DNA of 18,458 nt from an uncultured Lachnospiraceae bacterium (GTDB lineage Bacteria; Bacillota; Clostridia; Lachnospirales; Lachnospiraceae): assembly GCA_910584695.1 (NCBI GenBank), contig CAJUBR010000056.1:1-18458 (forward strand). The letters run 5' to 3'. Shown here one piece after another: positions 6,793-14,972 of this stretch. The translations under genes and the position numbers were made by a program. Below the pieces are notes generated by a model, which saw nothing but the letters and a program-made list of their open reading frames with translations, did not search any database and was not told the origin of the DNA. Positions within the stretch are counted from its first letter, which is position 1, and each line of letters begins with the position of its first letter.

Positions 6793-8163
6793 TCAAATAT
6801 CTTTTCTGTGCAGGTCCGAAAAAACCTTTTTCCTAATTAAAAAATATGCTGCCAGTACCGCAGCCCCTGTAATCACCCACGAAACCGGATATACACTCAT
6901 CAAAGTCTCAAAATTAGGAAAATGTTTAAATATTGTATAAATCCAAAGAATACGGAAGATACACGTTCCGAATATTGTAATAACGGCAGGCATCATAGAA
7001 TGCCCAATGCCTCTTAAAGCGGCACCTCCCACCTCAAACGTTGCAGCAATAAAATTAAAGGTTAGAATATGCAGCATTCGGATTTTGGCATATTCCGCCA
7101 CCACCGGCTTAGATGTAAATAATGATACAAAAAATTCTCTTCCCAGAACAAAGGTAAGGCTCATGGTTCCTGTAATCAGCATCCCCAAAGCCATACAAAG
7201 CAAAAAAATTTTCTTACAGCGTTCATATTGTTTTGCCCCAAAATTCTGGCTGGTAAATGTAACTGCCGCCTGATTAAATGCACTTACCACAAAATATGTA
7301 AAATATTCAAAATTTAATGCCACCGCAGAGCCTGCGACTGCATCTGAACCCAGACCATTGAGTGCTGTCTGAATGCAGACATTGGCAAACGAGAAAACCA
7401 TTCCCTGCAATCCTGCCGGAACTCCAATACGCAGAATATTCAAAAGTTCTCTTTTTGAAAGTCTTAATTTTTTATAGGATAACCGGATCATTCCCGATTC
7501 ATGGGAAAGAAAATACCAAATCATTCCCGCACTGATCACATTGGAAATAACGGTTGCAATTGCTACACCTGCCGCTCCTAAATGAAAAACAAGAACTAAA
7601 AATAAATTCAACCCCGCATTTATAATTCCTGATAATACAAGGCAATACAACGGTCTCCTTGTATCCCCAATACTTCTCAAAATTGCAGCACCAAAATTAT
7701 AAACCATAATGAATGGCATTCCCAAAAAATAAATTTTCAAGTATATAACAGCATACTTTAATACATCGGGTGGTGTATGCATCCATATTAAAACAGGGCG
7801 GGCAATCAAAACTCCCAACACAAGCAATAGTATTCCGCTCATTATAGCAATCGTCATCGCCGTATGAACTGCATCTTTTATTTTCTTCTCATCCCGCTGA
7901 CCGATATAATTTGCAATGACCACATTTGCCCCTACGGAAATCCCTACAAAAAGATTTATCATCAAATTAATCACAGGACCATTACATCCGACAGCAGCCT
8001 GTTCCTGACTGCTCACAAATTTTCCGACTACCGCCACATCCACGGAATTAAATAACTGCTGAAGGATGCTGCTAGCAGCCAGAGGCAGTGCAAAAATCAA
8101 TAATTTACCGAACAGTCTACCATGAAGCATGTCTATTGTTTTTGATTTTTTTTGTGCATCCAT
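6793..8163 (-). CDS. MATE family multidrug/cation exporter
   Basis: A 456-residue inner-membrane antiporter that exports drugs or metabolites using a Na+ or H+ gradient. It has twelve hydrophobic segments in two six-helix halves. The family start is clear: a cytoplasmic N-terminus, LFGKLLIFALPLAASSILQQ, NSVDVAVVGKFV and then the GVGANVVIANYIGQ-type loop. The second half repeats the pattern with FAAGSAVALNFEYF-like residues and TFTSQNFGAKQ. Length is normal. ATG at 8163 follows a GAAGGG site by about 10 nt. The 174 bp upstream is AT-rich without a convincing promoter. Substrate cannot be inferred, and no adjacent regulator points to one. Confidence 0.92.
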   Translation of the reverse strand: MDAQKKSKTIDMLHGRLFGKLLIFALPLAASSILQQLFNSVDVAVVGKFVSSQEQAAVGCNGPVINLMINLFVGISVGANVVIANYIGQRDEKKIKDAVHTAMTIAIMSGILLLVLGVLIARPVLIWMHTPPDVLKYAVIYLKIYFLGMPFIMVYNFGAAILRSIGDTRRPLYCLVLSGIINAGLNLFLVLVFHLGAAGVAIATVISNVISAGMIWYFLSHESGMIRLSYKKLRLSKRELLNILRIGVPAGLQGMVFSFANVCIQTALNGLGSDAVAGSAVALNFEYFTYFVVSAFNQAAVTFTSQNFGAKQYERCKKIFLLCMALGMLITGTMSLTFVLGREFFVSLFTSKPVVAEYAKIRMLHILTFNFIAATFEVGGAALRGIGHSMMPAVITIFGTCIFRILWIYTIFKHFPNFETLMSVYPVSWVITGAAVLAAYFLIRKKVFSDLHRKDI

Positions 8164-8337
8164 TTTATTTATCCCTTCTTTGTTTTACTTAAATAATAAA
8201 TTCTGAAATCAAACTATAAATATTAATACAACCACTTCCTGCAAAAATTCCAGTCTATATAATAAAAATCTTACCACAATTTCATTGGTATTTCTATTAT
8301 ATTTGTGCTAAATATTCTTATTAAAATATACTTCCTT

Positions 8338-9120
8338 TTATCCCAATGCCACATCCAGTGCCATCATAACTGTAAAACCTAAAGCAAACAAAACTGTTCC
8401 CACATTAGAATGCTCTCCCTCCGACATCTCAGGAATCAGTTCCTCCACTACCACATAGACCATAGCTCCCGCCGCAAAGCTTAACAGATATGGCAAAAGC
8501 GGAACCACATAACCCGCCATCATAATAGTCAATACTGCCCCTACCGGCTCCACCACACCGGAAAATACCCCGTAAAAAAATGCTTTTCTTTTTGGGATAC
8601 CTTCTGCACGCAGAGGCATGGAAATAATTGCACCCTCAGGAAAATTCTGTATGGCAATACCTAAAGAAAGTGCCAACGCACCCATAGCAGTAATTCCTGC
8701 ATCTTTTGACATCCACCCGGCATAGACTACTCCCACAGCCATACCCTCCGGCAGGTTATGAAGCGTCACTGCAAGCACCAGCATTGTTGTTTTCCGAAAA
8801 CTGCTTTTAGGTCCCTCTGCCTTGCTGCTGTTCATATGCAAATGAGGAATCGTGTGATCCAAAAGCAGCAAAAATAAAACTCCGATCCAAAAACCGGCTG
8901 CGGCAGGTACAAATGCCCACTGCCCCATGAATTCTGACCGTTCTATCGCAGGAACCAGCAGACTCCAGATGGAAGCTGCCACCATAACCCCCGCTGCAAA
9001 CCCGGTTAATGATCTCTGTAATAGAGCATTCAGTTTATTTTTCATAAACAACACACACGAAGACCCAAGAGCTGTTCCCAGAAATGGTATCAGAATACCC
9101 TTAAATGCCTCTATCAGCAT
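8338..9120 (-). CDS. ZIP family divalent metal transporter (ZupT-like)
   Basis: A 260-residue membrane importer of Zn2+, Fe2+ or Mn2+. Eight hydrophobic segments are visible. The metal-site helices carry HNLPEGMAVG in the fourth segment and NFPEGA in the fifth, and the last third has VVEELIPE. A short His-containing cytoplasmic loop (HTIPHLHM) follows segment three. ATG at 9120 lies inside the end of a 48-codon ORF (shared ATGCTGA) and has a GAGGAGG site, so its translation is coupled. The promoter at 9306-9334 carries a palindromic operator over the start site, consistent with control by a metal-sensing repressor. Confidence 0.93.
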   Translation of the reverse strand: MLIEAFKGILIPFLGTALGSSCVLFMKNKLNALLQRSLTGFAAGVMVAASIWSLLVPAIERSEFMGQWAFVPAAAGFWIGVLFLLLLDHTIPHLHMNSSKAEGPKSSFRKTTMLVLAVTLHNLPEGMAVGVVYAGWMSKDAGITAMGALALSLGIAIQNFPEGAIISMPLRAEGIPKRKAFFYGVFSGVVEPVGAVLTIMMAGYVVPLLPYLLSFAAGAMVYVVVEELIPEMSEGEHSNVGTVLFALGFTVMMALDVALG

Positions 9121-9260
9121 AATATCCCTCCTCTAAATGTTATGTCATTTTGTTCCGCAAAGATAATCGGCTTTTCTGTATAAGGACACATCCCATTATT
9201 AATATGTGCCTCACACATACTGCCAGCTATTGATTCCATATCCACTGTAAACACTACCAT
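9114..9260 (-). CDS. 48-residue ORF resembling a truncated heavy-metal-associated domain
   Basis: ATG at 9260 follows GGGAG by 7 nt. The ORF reads MVVFTVDMES, then SMCEAHINNG and IIFAEQNDI, and overlaps the ZIP start by 7 nt. The pattern recalls the ~70-residue HMA-domain proteins of Firmicutes (V-x-G-M-M-C-x-x-C-E-A-H-I-N ... V-I-x-A-E-Q-D-I). Here the first metal cysteine is missing and the middle is shortened, so it cannot be a normal CxxC copper chaperone. It may be a remnant kept for translational coupling, or a small metal-linked protein. It sits directly behind the operator and promoter. Confidence 0.5.
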   Translation of the reverse strand: MVVFTVDMESIAGSMCEAHINNGMCPYTEKPIIFAEQNDITFRGGILC

Positions 9261-9283
9261 AATCTGTCTCCCTTTCCGATATC

Positions 9284-9301
9284 AGTTAGTCTTAACTAAC
9301 T
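9284..9301. promoter_or_regulatory. Palindromic operator (DtxR/MntR-like) over the ZIP start site
   Basis: AGTTAGT (9284-9290) and ACTAACT (9295-9301) form a perfect 7-bp palindrome with a 4-nt centre. It overlaps the predicted start point just after the -10 box. The TTAG...CTAA character is like operators of metal-dependent DtxR-family repressors, which suits a metal importer. The repressor itself is not in this window. Confidence 0.6.
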
Positions 9302-9305
9302 TTCA

Positions 9306-9334
9306 ATCCTAACAAATGCGGATGTATTTGTCAA
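9306..9334 (-). promoter_or_regulatory. Promoter of the small ORF and ZIP gene
   Basis: On the minus strand, a consensus TTGACA (9329-9334) is followed 17 nt later by TAGGAT (9306-9311). A consensus -35 with a weak -10 and a downstream palindrome fits a repressible promoter. Confidence 0.65.
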
Positions 9335-9395
9335 CAATCGCAAACTTTATTCCTGCGAAGTATTTGACTTAAAGTATATCCTAATTGCATTACCC

Positions 9396-11984
9396 TTATT
9401 CCCTGTTCTTAAGCACCTCCCCGGGAAGTATCTTATTTACCCTGTGCATTAAAAGGCGGTTAATGATAAAATACAAAGCCAGCACACTAAAGAAAAGCCC
9501 TGCATACATCTGCCAGGAAAAGGTAAGGTTTATCCCGCAGGCAACATTGGATACCATATACGGAAACAGTCCATCCATGACCACTTTCGACAATGGAATC
9601 CCCACAAGTGCACCAAACACAATAACAAAAAAATTCCCGTTTAAGTACAGCTTTCCGATTTCTCTTTTTTGATAACCGAACACTTTAAACAAAGAAATAG
9701 ACATTGCCGAACGGTCAATCATCATTTTCATCATCAGGTACATCACAACCATAAACATTAAAACAGAAATAACGAGCAGCATGGTTACCATATCCTTCAT
9801 CAATGTCACAAACACGGAAGCACTTTTCTCCACCTCACCTTTAGAAAGAGTGGAATAAAGCCTTCCACTGTCTATGCCAAGGGCATGGTCTGCAAAAACA
9901 ATGTTGTAATAATCATCACTTTCTCCCATCAGCTCCCGCATACTGTCGATATCCATAAAGACAAAAAAGCCTGCGGAATAGGTAACAATCCCGTCCACCA
10001 TAAAAGCGTAATTCTTATCATTTTCCTCATCGAAAAGCGTTACGATATCTCCTGTACGAATCCCATATTTTTGTGCCATTGCCGAGGATACAAATACGTT
10101 GTTTTTTCCCTTTTCCACCTCTGCGTCAAAGTAGGCGTTATCCTTATGGATTCCTAAAAGCGTTACGCCAAAATGATAGCCCAATACCTCTTTTTTCATA
10201 GTAACACCATAGGCCTCCTCACCACCCTCCGGTACGTTTTCTTCCGGGTATTTATAAGTGTACATATATTCAAATTTTGTATCTTTGACATTTTCGGTCT
10301 TGATATGGGAACAGATTACATAACAGTTCAGTGAAAGCATCACAATCAGCAGGGAAATGAACATTCCGAAAAATACAGTGATTGCCGTGCGCTTTTCACG
10401 CAGAAGCTGCCTGATCCTAAAAACACGTACAAAACCGCCTTTGATCCGTACGTTCTGCACATTGGCACTTTTTTGCTCCCCGCGAATCAGAGCAAGGGCA
10501 GGTCTGTCCAGCTTTTTTCTGATCACAAGATAATTAATAAAAACCGCAGCAAGGGGCGGCATAACCAATCCATACAAAAGCAAATACGGTTCATAAATTA
10601 CATCTATTTTCGGAATCGAAAAATATCCATAAGGCTGGCTCATCTGTACATTTACTCCAAGGCTACTATAACCCAGAGCGGTCCCGATGACACCAGCAAT
10701 TAAAGTGATTACCACAGGCAGCGTTAAATAATGCCGTAAAAGCTCATTTTTTTTCACACCCATGGCATAGAGCGTACCGATGACACCCGACTCTTTCTCA
10801 ATACTGTGTACTGTAAAAACAGATATGACATAGGCGAATAAAATCAAAACCATTACCCCCGCCACCAGTCCCGCTGCTTTATCAACAAGCTTATCATCCG
10901 CCGCCGAACCAATTCTCGGATTATCTGCGGCAGAAACAAACCGGGTCATTTTAGAAAGAGTGCAGTCAAAATTTTCATCCAGAAACTCTTCCGTTTCTTC
11001 CCGCAGTTTTAGTACTCCATCATGAAGTTCTCCCGCACTTTTTGCCGCTTCGGACACACCGTCCGTATATTCCTTTACACCGCCTGCAAATGCCTCCAGT
11101 TTTGCCAGAGTATTGCTGTTTTCGTCCAGCTTTGCCAGTCCGTCCCAAAGCTCTCCCGTACCGTCAGTAAGCTCGTCAAAGGAATCCTTGAATTCCTCTG
11201 ACTTTCCTCCAGTCCTCTTCCAATATTCCCTGAAAAATGCATCGTCAATATCGTCTGCTGCAATCTCCAAATCCTGCAGCTTTTCCTTTAGCCGCTTATC
11301 GCTCATTTTATCATTTAAAAGATAGGCGTAGGAATATTCCTCAGAAGAAATACTCCCACCACCATTTTTCATCTGCTTATACTCCTCTTCCGTTACAAAT
11401 CCGATTCCAAACTGATAGCTGTCTACAGCACTGTCTGAAAAATTCCGAAGTGGCGATTCATAATCGGGAACCGTACCAACTCCTACGACTGTAAAATCAA
11501 AATTTCCTACTGAAACTACATTGCCAACCGAAATAGTATGCTCCTTGCAATAACGCTTTTCCAGAAATATCTCGCCAGTCTTTTTTGGAATCCTGCCGCA
11601 ATCAACCTGTACAAGGTCAATTTTTTCTCTCTGCGAAAATATGCGGAGTACCACACCATCTGCAGGACCATATCCATCCTTTTGTATAGAGGAAATTTCG
11701 TCCGATATGATATAGTCCAGATAAAAATGCTCCTCCAGAATAACACCGTCTTTTTCAAGCGATGCTTTTTCCTTTTCCGTAAGAGGTACGAACACACCAA
11801 ACTGCCCATCCTCTACCTTACTTGTCTCTGCCGTTTCTGCCGTACCTTTGATAATGGTATCCGCTGCACCTACAAGACCTATTACAATGTACATGCCAAG
11901 AATAATTAAAAGACCCAGTGCCAGATAACGGAAAGCGTTTTCCTTTAAATCCCTGAAAATTCTTTTCCTTAATATTTTCTGCAT
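9396..11984 (-). CDS. ABC transporter permease, FtsX/MacB-like, large form
   Basis: About 862 residues with two FtsX domains. An N-terminal membrane segment (~20-43) is followed by an extracytoplasmic region of ~340 residues. Part of that region (~265-340) is a repeat-rich helical stretch with ELTDGTGEL, GLAKL, GGVKEYTDG and GELHDGVLKL, as in YhgE/Pip-type exporters. Three membrane segments (~383-500), a fourth at ~540, a second outer domain, and three final segments complete the fold. MacB-type ABC systems export peptides or drugs or act mechanically rather than import. Start: ATG at 11984 overlaps the ATPase stop in TGATG, with GGAGG 7 nt upstream; a GTG one codon earlier is less well spaced. 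It forms an operon with the ATPase. No terminator is obvious after its TAA. Confidence 0.92.
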   Translation of the reverse strand: MQKILRKRIFRDLKENAFRYLALGLLIILGMYIVIGLVGAADTIIKGTAETAETSKVEDGQFGVFVPLTEKEKASLEKDGVILEEHFYLDYIISDEISSIQKDGYGPADGVVLRIFSQREKIDLVQVDCGRIPKKTGEIFLEKRYCKEHTISVGNVVSVGNFDFTVVGVGTVPDYESPLRNFSDSAVDSYQFGIGFVTEEEYKQMKNGGGSISSEEYSYAYLLNDKMSDKRLKEKLQDLEIAADDIDDAFFREYWKRTGGKSEEFKDSFDELTDGTGELWDGLAKLDENSNTLAKLEAFAGGVKEYTDGVSEAAKSAGELHDGVLKLREETEEFLDENFDCTLSKMTRFVSAADNPRIGSAADDKLVDKAAGLVAGVMVLILFAYVISVFTVHSIEKESGVIGTLYAMGVKKNELLRHYLTLPVVITLIAGVIGTALGYSSLGVNVQMSQPYGYFSIPKIDVIYEPYLLLYGLVMPPLAAVFINYLVIRKKLDRPALALIRGEQKSANVQNVRIKGGFVRVFRIRQLLREKRTAITVFFGMFISLLIVMLSLNCYVICSHIKTENVKDTKFEYMYTYKYPEENVPEGGEEAYGVTMKKEVLGYHFGVTLLGIHKDNAYFDAEVEKGKNNVFVSSAMAQKYGIRTGDIVTLFDEENDKNYAFMVDGIVTYSAGFFVFMDIDSMRELMGESDDYYNIVFADHALGIDSGRLYSTLSKGEVEKSASVFVTLMKDMVTMLLVISVLMFMVVMYLMMKMMIDRSAMSISLFKVFGYQKREIGKLYLNGNFFVIVFGALVGIPLSKVVMDGLFPYMVSNVACGINLTFSWQMYAGLFFSVLALYFIINRLLMHRVNKILPGEVLKNRE

Positions 11985-12685
11985 CACAAATCCTCCAACT
12001 GTGCCGCCGGCACTTTTTCCGCATTCCGATAGTTCTTTCGTACCTGACCGTCTTTTAAATAAATCACCTGATCCACCATGTTTTTAATGGAATTGTTATG
12101 GGTGACGATCAACATGGTGGTACCGTATTTCCGATTGATTTCCTCAAGCAGCATCAGAATATCCTGGGAAGTATGGGAATCCAGTGCCCCGGTGGGTTCA
12201 TCGCAGAGCAAAAGTTTCGGATTTTTAATGAGTGCCCTTGCAATGGCACACCGCTGCTGCTGTCCTCCCGAAAGCTGCGATGGAAATTTATCCTGATGCT
12301 TCGCCAGACCAAGGGTATCTAACAGCTCCTCCAAATTAAGCGGTCTGTCGGTAAGATACTCACATACCTGAATATTTTCTTTTACCGTGAGATTTGGCAC
12401 AAGATTGTAGAACTGGAAAATAAATCCCAGATTTGCCCTGCGGTAATCAGACAGCTTATCCGGTGACAGTCCGCAAATTTCCATACCATCCACTGATATC
12501 GAACCGGAATTCGTTTCATCCAACCCGCCGATACAATTAAGCAATGTCGACTTTCCAGAGCCGCTTGTGCCTTGTATAACGCACATCACTCCCTTTTCCA
12601 CGGACAGGTCAACGCCTTTTAAGACCTCCATAAAGCTTTCGCCTTCTCCATAGCTTTTTTTCAGCTTGTTTACTTCAAGATACAT
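11984..12685 (-). CDS. ABC transporter ATP-binding protein, MacB/LolD type
   Basis: A 233-residue ATPase that powers the FtsX-like permease just downstream. Motifs in order: Walker A GTSGSGKST (~39-47), Q-loop FQFYN (~90), signature LSGGQQQR (~138-145), Walker B LLLCDEPTGALD (~158-169) and switch His in VTHN (~196). I start at ATG 12685 because AGGAGG lies about 10 nt before it and the family begins M-x-L-E-V-x-x-L-x-K-x-Y. A longer frame from 12751 would run through the operator region. Two copies of the TetR palindrome lie in the 80 bp upstream, so the operon is probably repressed by the TetR protein encoded next. Confidence 0.95.
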   Translation of the reverse strand: MYLEVNKLKKSYGEGESFMEVLKGVDLSVEKGVMCVIQGTSGSGKSTLLNCIGGLDETNSGSISVDGMEICGLSPDKLSDYRRANLGFIFQFYNLVPNLTVKENIQVCEYLTDRPLNLEELLDTLGLAKHQDKFPSQLSGGQQQRCAIARALIKNPKLLLCDEPTGALDSHTSQDILMLLEEINRKYGTTMLIVTHNNSIKNMVDQVIYLKDGQVRKNYRNAEKVPAAQLEDL

Positions 12686-12712
12686 ATGCCTTCCTCCTAA
12701 TTTTATATTTTG

Positions 12713-12729
12713 ACATAACAGCGTTATGT
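12713..12729. promoter_or_regulatory. TetR operator copy 1, upstream of the ABC operon
   Basis: ACATAAC-AGC-GTTATGT is a 17-bp palindrome with 7-bp arms, 28 nt before the ATPase start. Its core ATAACAGCGTTAT matches the sites at 12750 and 13488. Confidence 0.7.
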
Positions 12730-12749
12730 TTTGTACATAAATTTGCGGC

Positions 12750-12762
12750 ATAACATTGTTAC
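12750..12762. promoter_or_regulatory. TetR operator copy 2, upstream of the ABC operon
   Basis: ATAACATTGTTAC differs at one end from the perfect site at 13488. It lies 35 bp from copy 1. The promoter of the ABC operon should lie around these two sites, but I could not pick unambiguous -35 and -10 boxes. Confidence 0.6.
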
Positions 12763-12782
12763 GTTATTGCCTTGTTTTTAGC

Positions 12783-12812
12783 CGATACCACAGAATTTCT
12801 TCCGTAGTATCG
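12783..12812 (-). terminator. Strong hairpin after tetR, possible terminator
   Basis: On the minus strand, a 13-bp stem (two G-U pairs) closes a GAAA loop between tetR and the ABC operon promoter. No T-run follows it, so it is either a non-canonical terminator or an RNA stability element. Confidence 0.45.
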
Positions 12813-12849
12813 ACCATATGATAGCTGCTGATTCCGTATACCGGAATTG

Positions 12850-13467
12850 TCATATTCCCTTCCCCAATATACCGTTCCAACCGGACACAAGAAAAACTAC
12901 AATCTGCTCGATATGGGAAATCGCCTTTTCCACATCCGGCTCATGGGTAAGTAAATGGGTAAGTGCATTAATCTGCATATGTGTCATCCAGTGGATAATG
13001 TATGCGTCCGGTTTCGGAACACCGCATTTTTCTGCCGCCTGCTCTGAAAGTTTTTTATAATGTCCCTCCGCCCAGTCAGCAAAACGGCTTACAATATCTT
13101 CATATTCGCTTCCCTGACTTTTTGTCAAAAGAATCAGAAATACATCATAATGCTTATACATAAAATGTACAAGGTCTTTTGCTGCACTGATGTCCCTTAC
13201 GTCCTTGCCAAGGTCAACAACACTCACGCCTGCTTCCAACTCTTCAAAAAAATGCTGCTGTATCAGAACCATCAGACCCTTCAGAGGTTCTTCCACAAGT
13301 CCTTTCAGTAAATCCTCTTTCCCCTGAAAGAAAAAATACAATGCTCCTGTCGTCACTCCCGCATTTTTGCAGATTGTCCGCAGTGAAGCCTTCATGTAAC
13401 CCTTTTCTAAAAATTCCCGTTTTGCACTGTCAAGGAGCTTTTCCTTTGTCGCTTTGTCCTCTGCCAA
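12850..13467 (-). CDS. TetR family transcriptional regulator
   Basis: About 205 residues. The N-terminal three-helix DNA-binding domain is clear (ATKEKLLDSAKREFLEKGY, TICKNAGVTTGALYFFFQGK), followed by an all-helical ligand/dimerisation domain. I choose TTG at 13467, 8 nt after GAAGG, giving MAEDKATKEK. A frame from TTG 13494 would start inside the operator and has no ribosome binding site. The same palindrome lies just after its transcription start and twice before the ABC operon, so it most likely represses itself and the exporter, and is released by an exported compound. Confidence 0.92.
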   Translation of the reverse strand: MAEDKATKEKLLDSAKREFLEKGYMKASLRTICKNAGVTTGALYFFFQGKEDLLKGLVEEPLKGLMVLIQQHFFEELEAGVSVVDLGKDVRDISAAKDLVHFMYKHYDVFLILLTKSQGSEYEDIVSRFADWAEGHYKKLSEQAAEKCGVPKPDAYIIHWMTHMQINALTHLLTHEPDVEKAISHIEQIVVFLVSGWNGILGKGI

Positions 13468-13487
13468 CCGGCTAACCTTCTTTCTAC

Positions 13488-13500
13488 ATAACAATGTTAT
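13488..13500. promoter_or_regulatory. TetR operator copy 3, at the tetR start site
   Basis: ATAACA-A-TGTTAT is a perfect 13-bp palindrome immediately downstream of the predicted tetR transcription start (~13503). This is the usual position for autorepression. Confidence 0.75.
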
Positions 13501-13509
13501 CTTGACTTT

Positions 13510-13538
13510 ATTGTAGTTTATTCTATTTTTTCTGTCAA
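13510..13538 (-). promoter_or_regulatory. Promoter of tetR
   Basis: On the minus strand, consensus TTGACA (13533-13538), 17 nt and TACAAT (13510-13515). Confidence 0.8.
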
Positions 13539-13600
13539 GGCTTTTTCAGAATTTTTACAGCGTATTTTTAATATATACTTATTTTATTTATATATTGTGA

Positions 13601-14239
13601 TTACTTTTCAATCAAATCTTCCATTGTGCAGCCTAAAACTTTAGCAAGGCGAAATATTGTATCCACACTTGCCCTGTTAATGTTTTTGTTTCGCTGTTCA
13701 TACATCTGAATCGAACGAAGGCTGACACCGGAACGTTCTGCCAACTCTGCCTGTGTGCAGCCATAAATTGTGCGAATACGCTTTAAATTAGTTTCAGAAA
13801 AATACTCCTTTATTTTCGAATCCATAATATCAACGAACTTTGTTATATCCGCTTCGTGGAGAATGCAGTACATTTTCTGCAAATCTTCAAAGGAGATAAC
13901 CTTGAAAATATCACTGTACTTTCTGTCTGAATACCATTGATAATAGGCAATAGCCCACCCAATCCAGTATTCCTTGGAGCGTCCGAAATGCTCTTTCGAT
14001 TCTATCTGAAGTTTCTGCCCTTTAGTTTCTGTGACAATTTCTTGGGCAATTTCAATACCGCTTTTACCTGCAAGATAGGCAGGTTCGCCATTTTCCATTC
14101 GCTTGCTTACAGAACTTGCAATAAACAGTTTCACAAAGTCATTTCCGAGAATACCGCAAGTATTGACTGCGTAATCAAAGGCATCACCAAGTACTGACTG
14201 TGCCTTACTCAGATATATTTCTTGGTATGCGTAAGTCAT
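13601..14239 (-). CDS. XRE-type HTH protein with a partner N-terminal domain (putative antitoxin)
   Basis: 212 residues in two parts. Residues 1-145 form a helical domain (LGDAFDYAVNTCGI, DFVKLFIASS, YLAGKSGIEI, then YWIGWAIAYYQWYSDRKY and LHEADITKFVD). It looks like the DUF3791-type partner domain that accompanies DUF3990 proteins, here enlarged. Residues ~152-210 are a Cro/C1 helix-turn-helix (TQAELAERSGVSLRSIQMYE). ATG at 14239 lies inside the end of the DUF3990 gene (35-nt overlap), with GAGGAGG about 11 nt upstream. The overlap implies tight co-expression. The inferred role is to neutralise its partner and to repress the operon through the repeats at 14930 and 14973. It could also be an ordinary regulator. 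Confidence 0.85.
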   Translation of the reverse strand: MTYAYQEIYLSKAQSVLGDAFDYAVNTCGILGNDFVKLFIASSVSKRMENGEPAYLAGKSGIEIAQEIVTETKGQKLQIESKEHFGRSKEYWIGWAIAYYQWYSDRKYSDIFKVISFEDLQKMYCILHEADITKFVDIMDSKIKEYFSETNLKRIRTIYGCTQAELAERSGVSLRSIQMYEQRNKNINRASVDTIFRLAKVLGCTMEDLIEK

Positions 14240-14897
14240 CGTTTTTAATGCCTCCTCTCATAATATCCTGAATATAGAGACCATCACTCTCTTCTTCAAG
14301 CATTTCCAGATAAAGCTTATTGGCTTCATCATTTCTGGCTTTGCGAAAAACATAATATTGGTCTTTCTTAGCAACATCAAAACCTTCATATTTCAGCTTA
14401 GAAAAGGCAAACTTTGATTTAATAACGATTTGTTCGCCCAGCTTTCCAAGTCGCATAGCCTGTGCAAGCTGTTCTACTGAAATACCATTATTAAGGAATA
14501 ACTCTGCATAATCAAAATAGGAATCATCTGCACGGTAACCTATAATCAAGTCAAAAGCATTTACATTGACACTGAAATTATCAATTAAATATCGCTTTGC
14601 TCGTCTTGCCACCGGAGTTTTGATAGAAAACAGGCGATGTTCCACCAAGACGGCAATCCAGTTAAGGATAGTGTAATCGGAACTGTTTAAATTCAAAATG
14701 TTCAAGTATTCGATATCCAGCGTATAATGGTTGGAAAAGCCATCACGCAAGGAAGACACCGCCCATTCTTTTGCAAGCTCCTCACTTGCCGTACAGTAAA
14801 AGCCAGAACCGAAGTCATTATTCTTTTTGCCTTCACCAAAAATCGGCTGTTCCACTATTTTTTCTGAACCGTGATATATAGTAATCAGTTTTTCCAT
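14205..14897 (-). CDS. DUF3990 protein, ADP-ribosyltransferase-like fold (putative toxin)
   Basis: 230 residues from ATG 14897. The family start is clear: ITIYHGSEKIVEQPIFG, then NNDFGSGFYCT and AKEWA. The conserved middle reads DLIIGYRADDSYFDYAELFL. DUF3990 is grouped with ADP-ribosyltransferase-like folds. Candidate H-Y-E residues are His9 (YHGS), Tyr34 (GFYCT) and Glu155 (LGEQIVIKS); this assignment is inference. The substrate would be NAD+ plus an unknown target. The family is usually annotated as 'domain of unknown function' and often sits next to a small partner gene, as here. I prefer ATG 14897 because relatives begin M-x-x-x-YHGS. ATG 14912 (five residues longer) is possible. The gene ends inside the XRE gene. 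Confidence 0.85.
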   Translation of the reverse strand: MEKLITIYHGSEKIVEQPIFGEGKKNNDFGSGFYCTASEELAKEWAVSSLRDGFSNHYTLDIEYLNILNLNSSDYTILNWIAVLVEHRLFSIKTPVARRAKRYLIDNFSVNVNAFDLIIGYRADDSYFDYAELFLNNGISVEQLAQAMRLGKLGEQIVIKSKFAFSKLKYEGFDVAKKDQYYVFRKARNDEANKLYLEMLEEESDGLYIQDIMRGGIKNDDLRIPRNISE

Positions 14898-14925
14898 TTT
14901 CCTGACCCCCATTCATTTTGCCACC

Positions 14926-14954
14926 ATTATATCGCCAGGGTGATATATAGTCAA
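14926..14954 (-). promoter_or_regulatory. Promoter of the DUF3990-XRE operon
   Basis: On the minus strand, TTGACT (14949-14954), a 17-nt spacer and a perfect TATAAT (14926-14931). This near-consensus promoter would be strong unless repressed. Its spacer is filled by an operator-like repeat. Confidence 0.85.
14930..14945. promoter_or_regulatory. Operator-like repeat A inside the DUF3990 promoter
   Basis: TATCGCCAGGGTGATA is an imperfect palindrome (TATC...GATA arms) lying between the -35 and -10 boxes. A second copy lies 43 bp upstream. The layout fits repression by the XRE-domain partner. Confidence 0.65.
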
Positions 14955-14972
14955 TATATTTCAGGAATATTA

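Noticed and set aside
12713..13500. Repeated ATAACA...TGTTAT units as a possible CRISPR or iteron array.
   Set aside because: There are only three copies, each a palindrome placed at a promoter region, two of them ~35 bp apart and one 740 bp away. They are operators.
13570..13597. AT-only inverted repeat (AATATATA/TATATATT) after the XRE gene as a terminator.
   Set aside because: The stem has no GC pairs and no T-run follows on the minus strand, so it is too weak to call.
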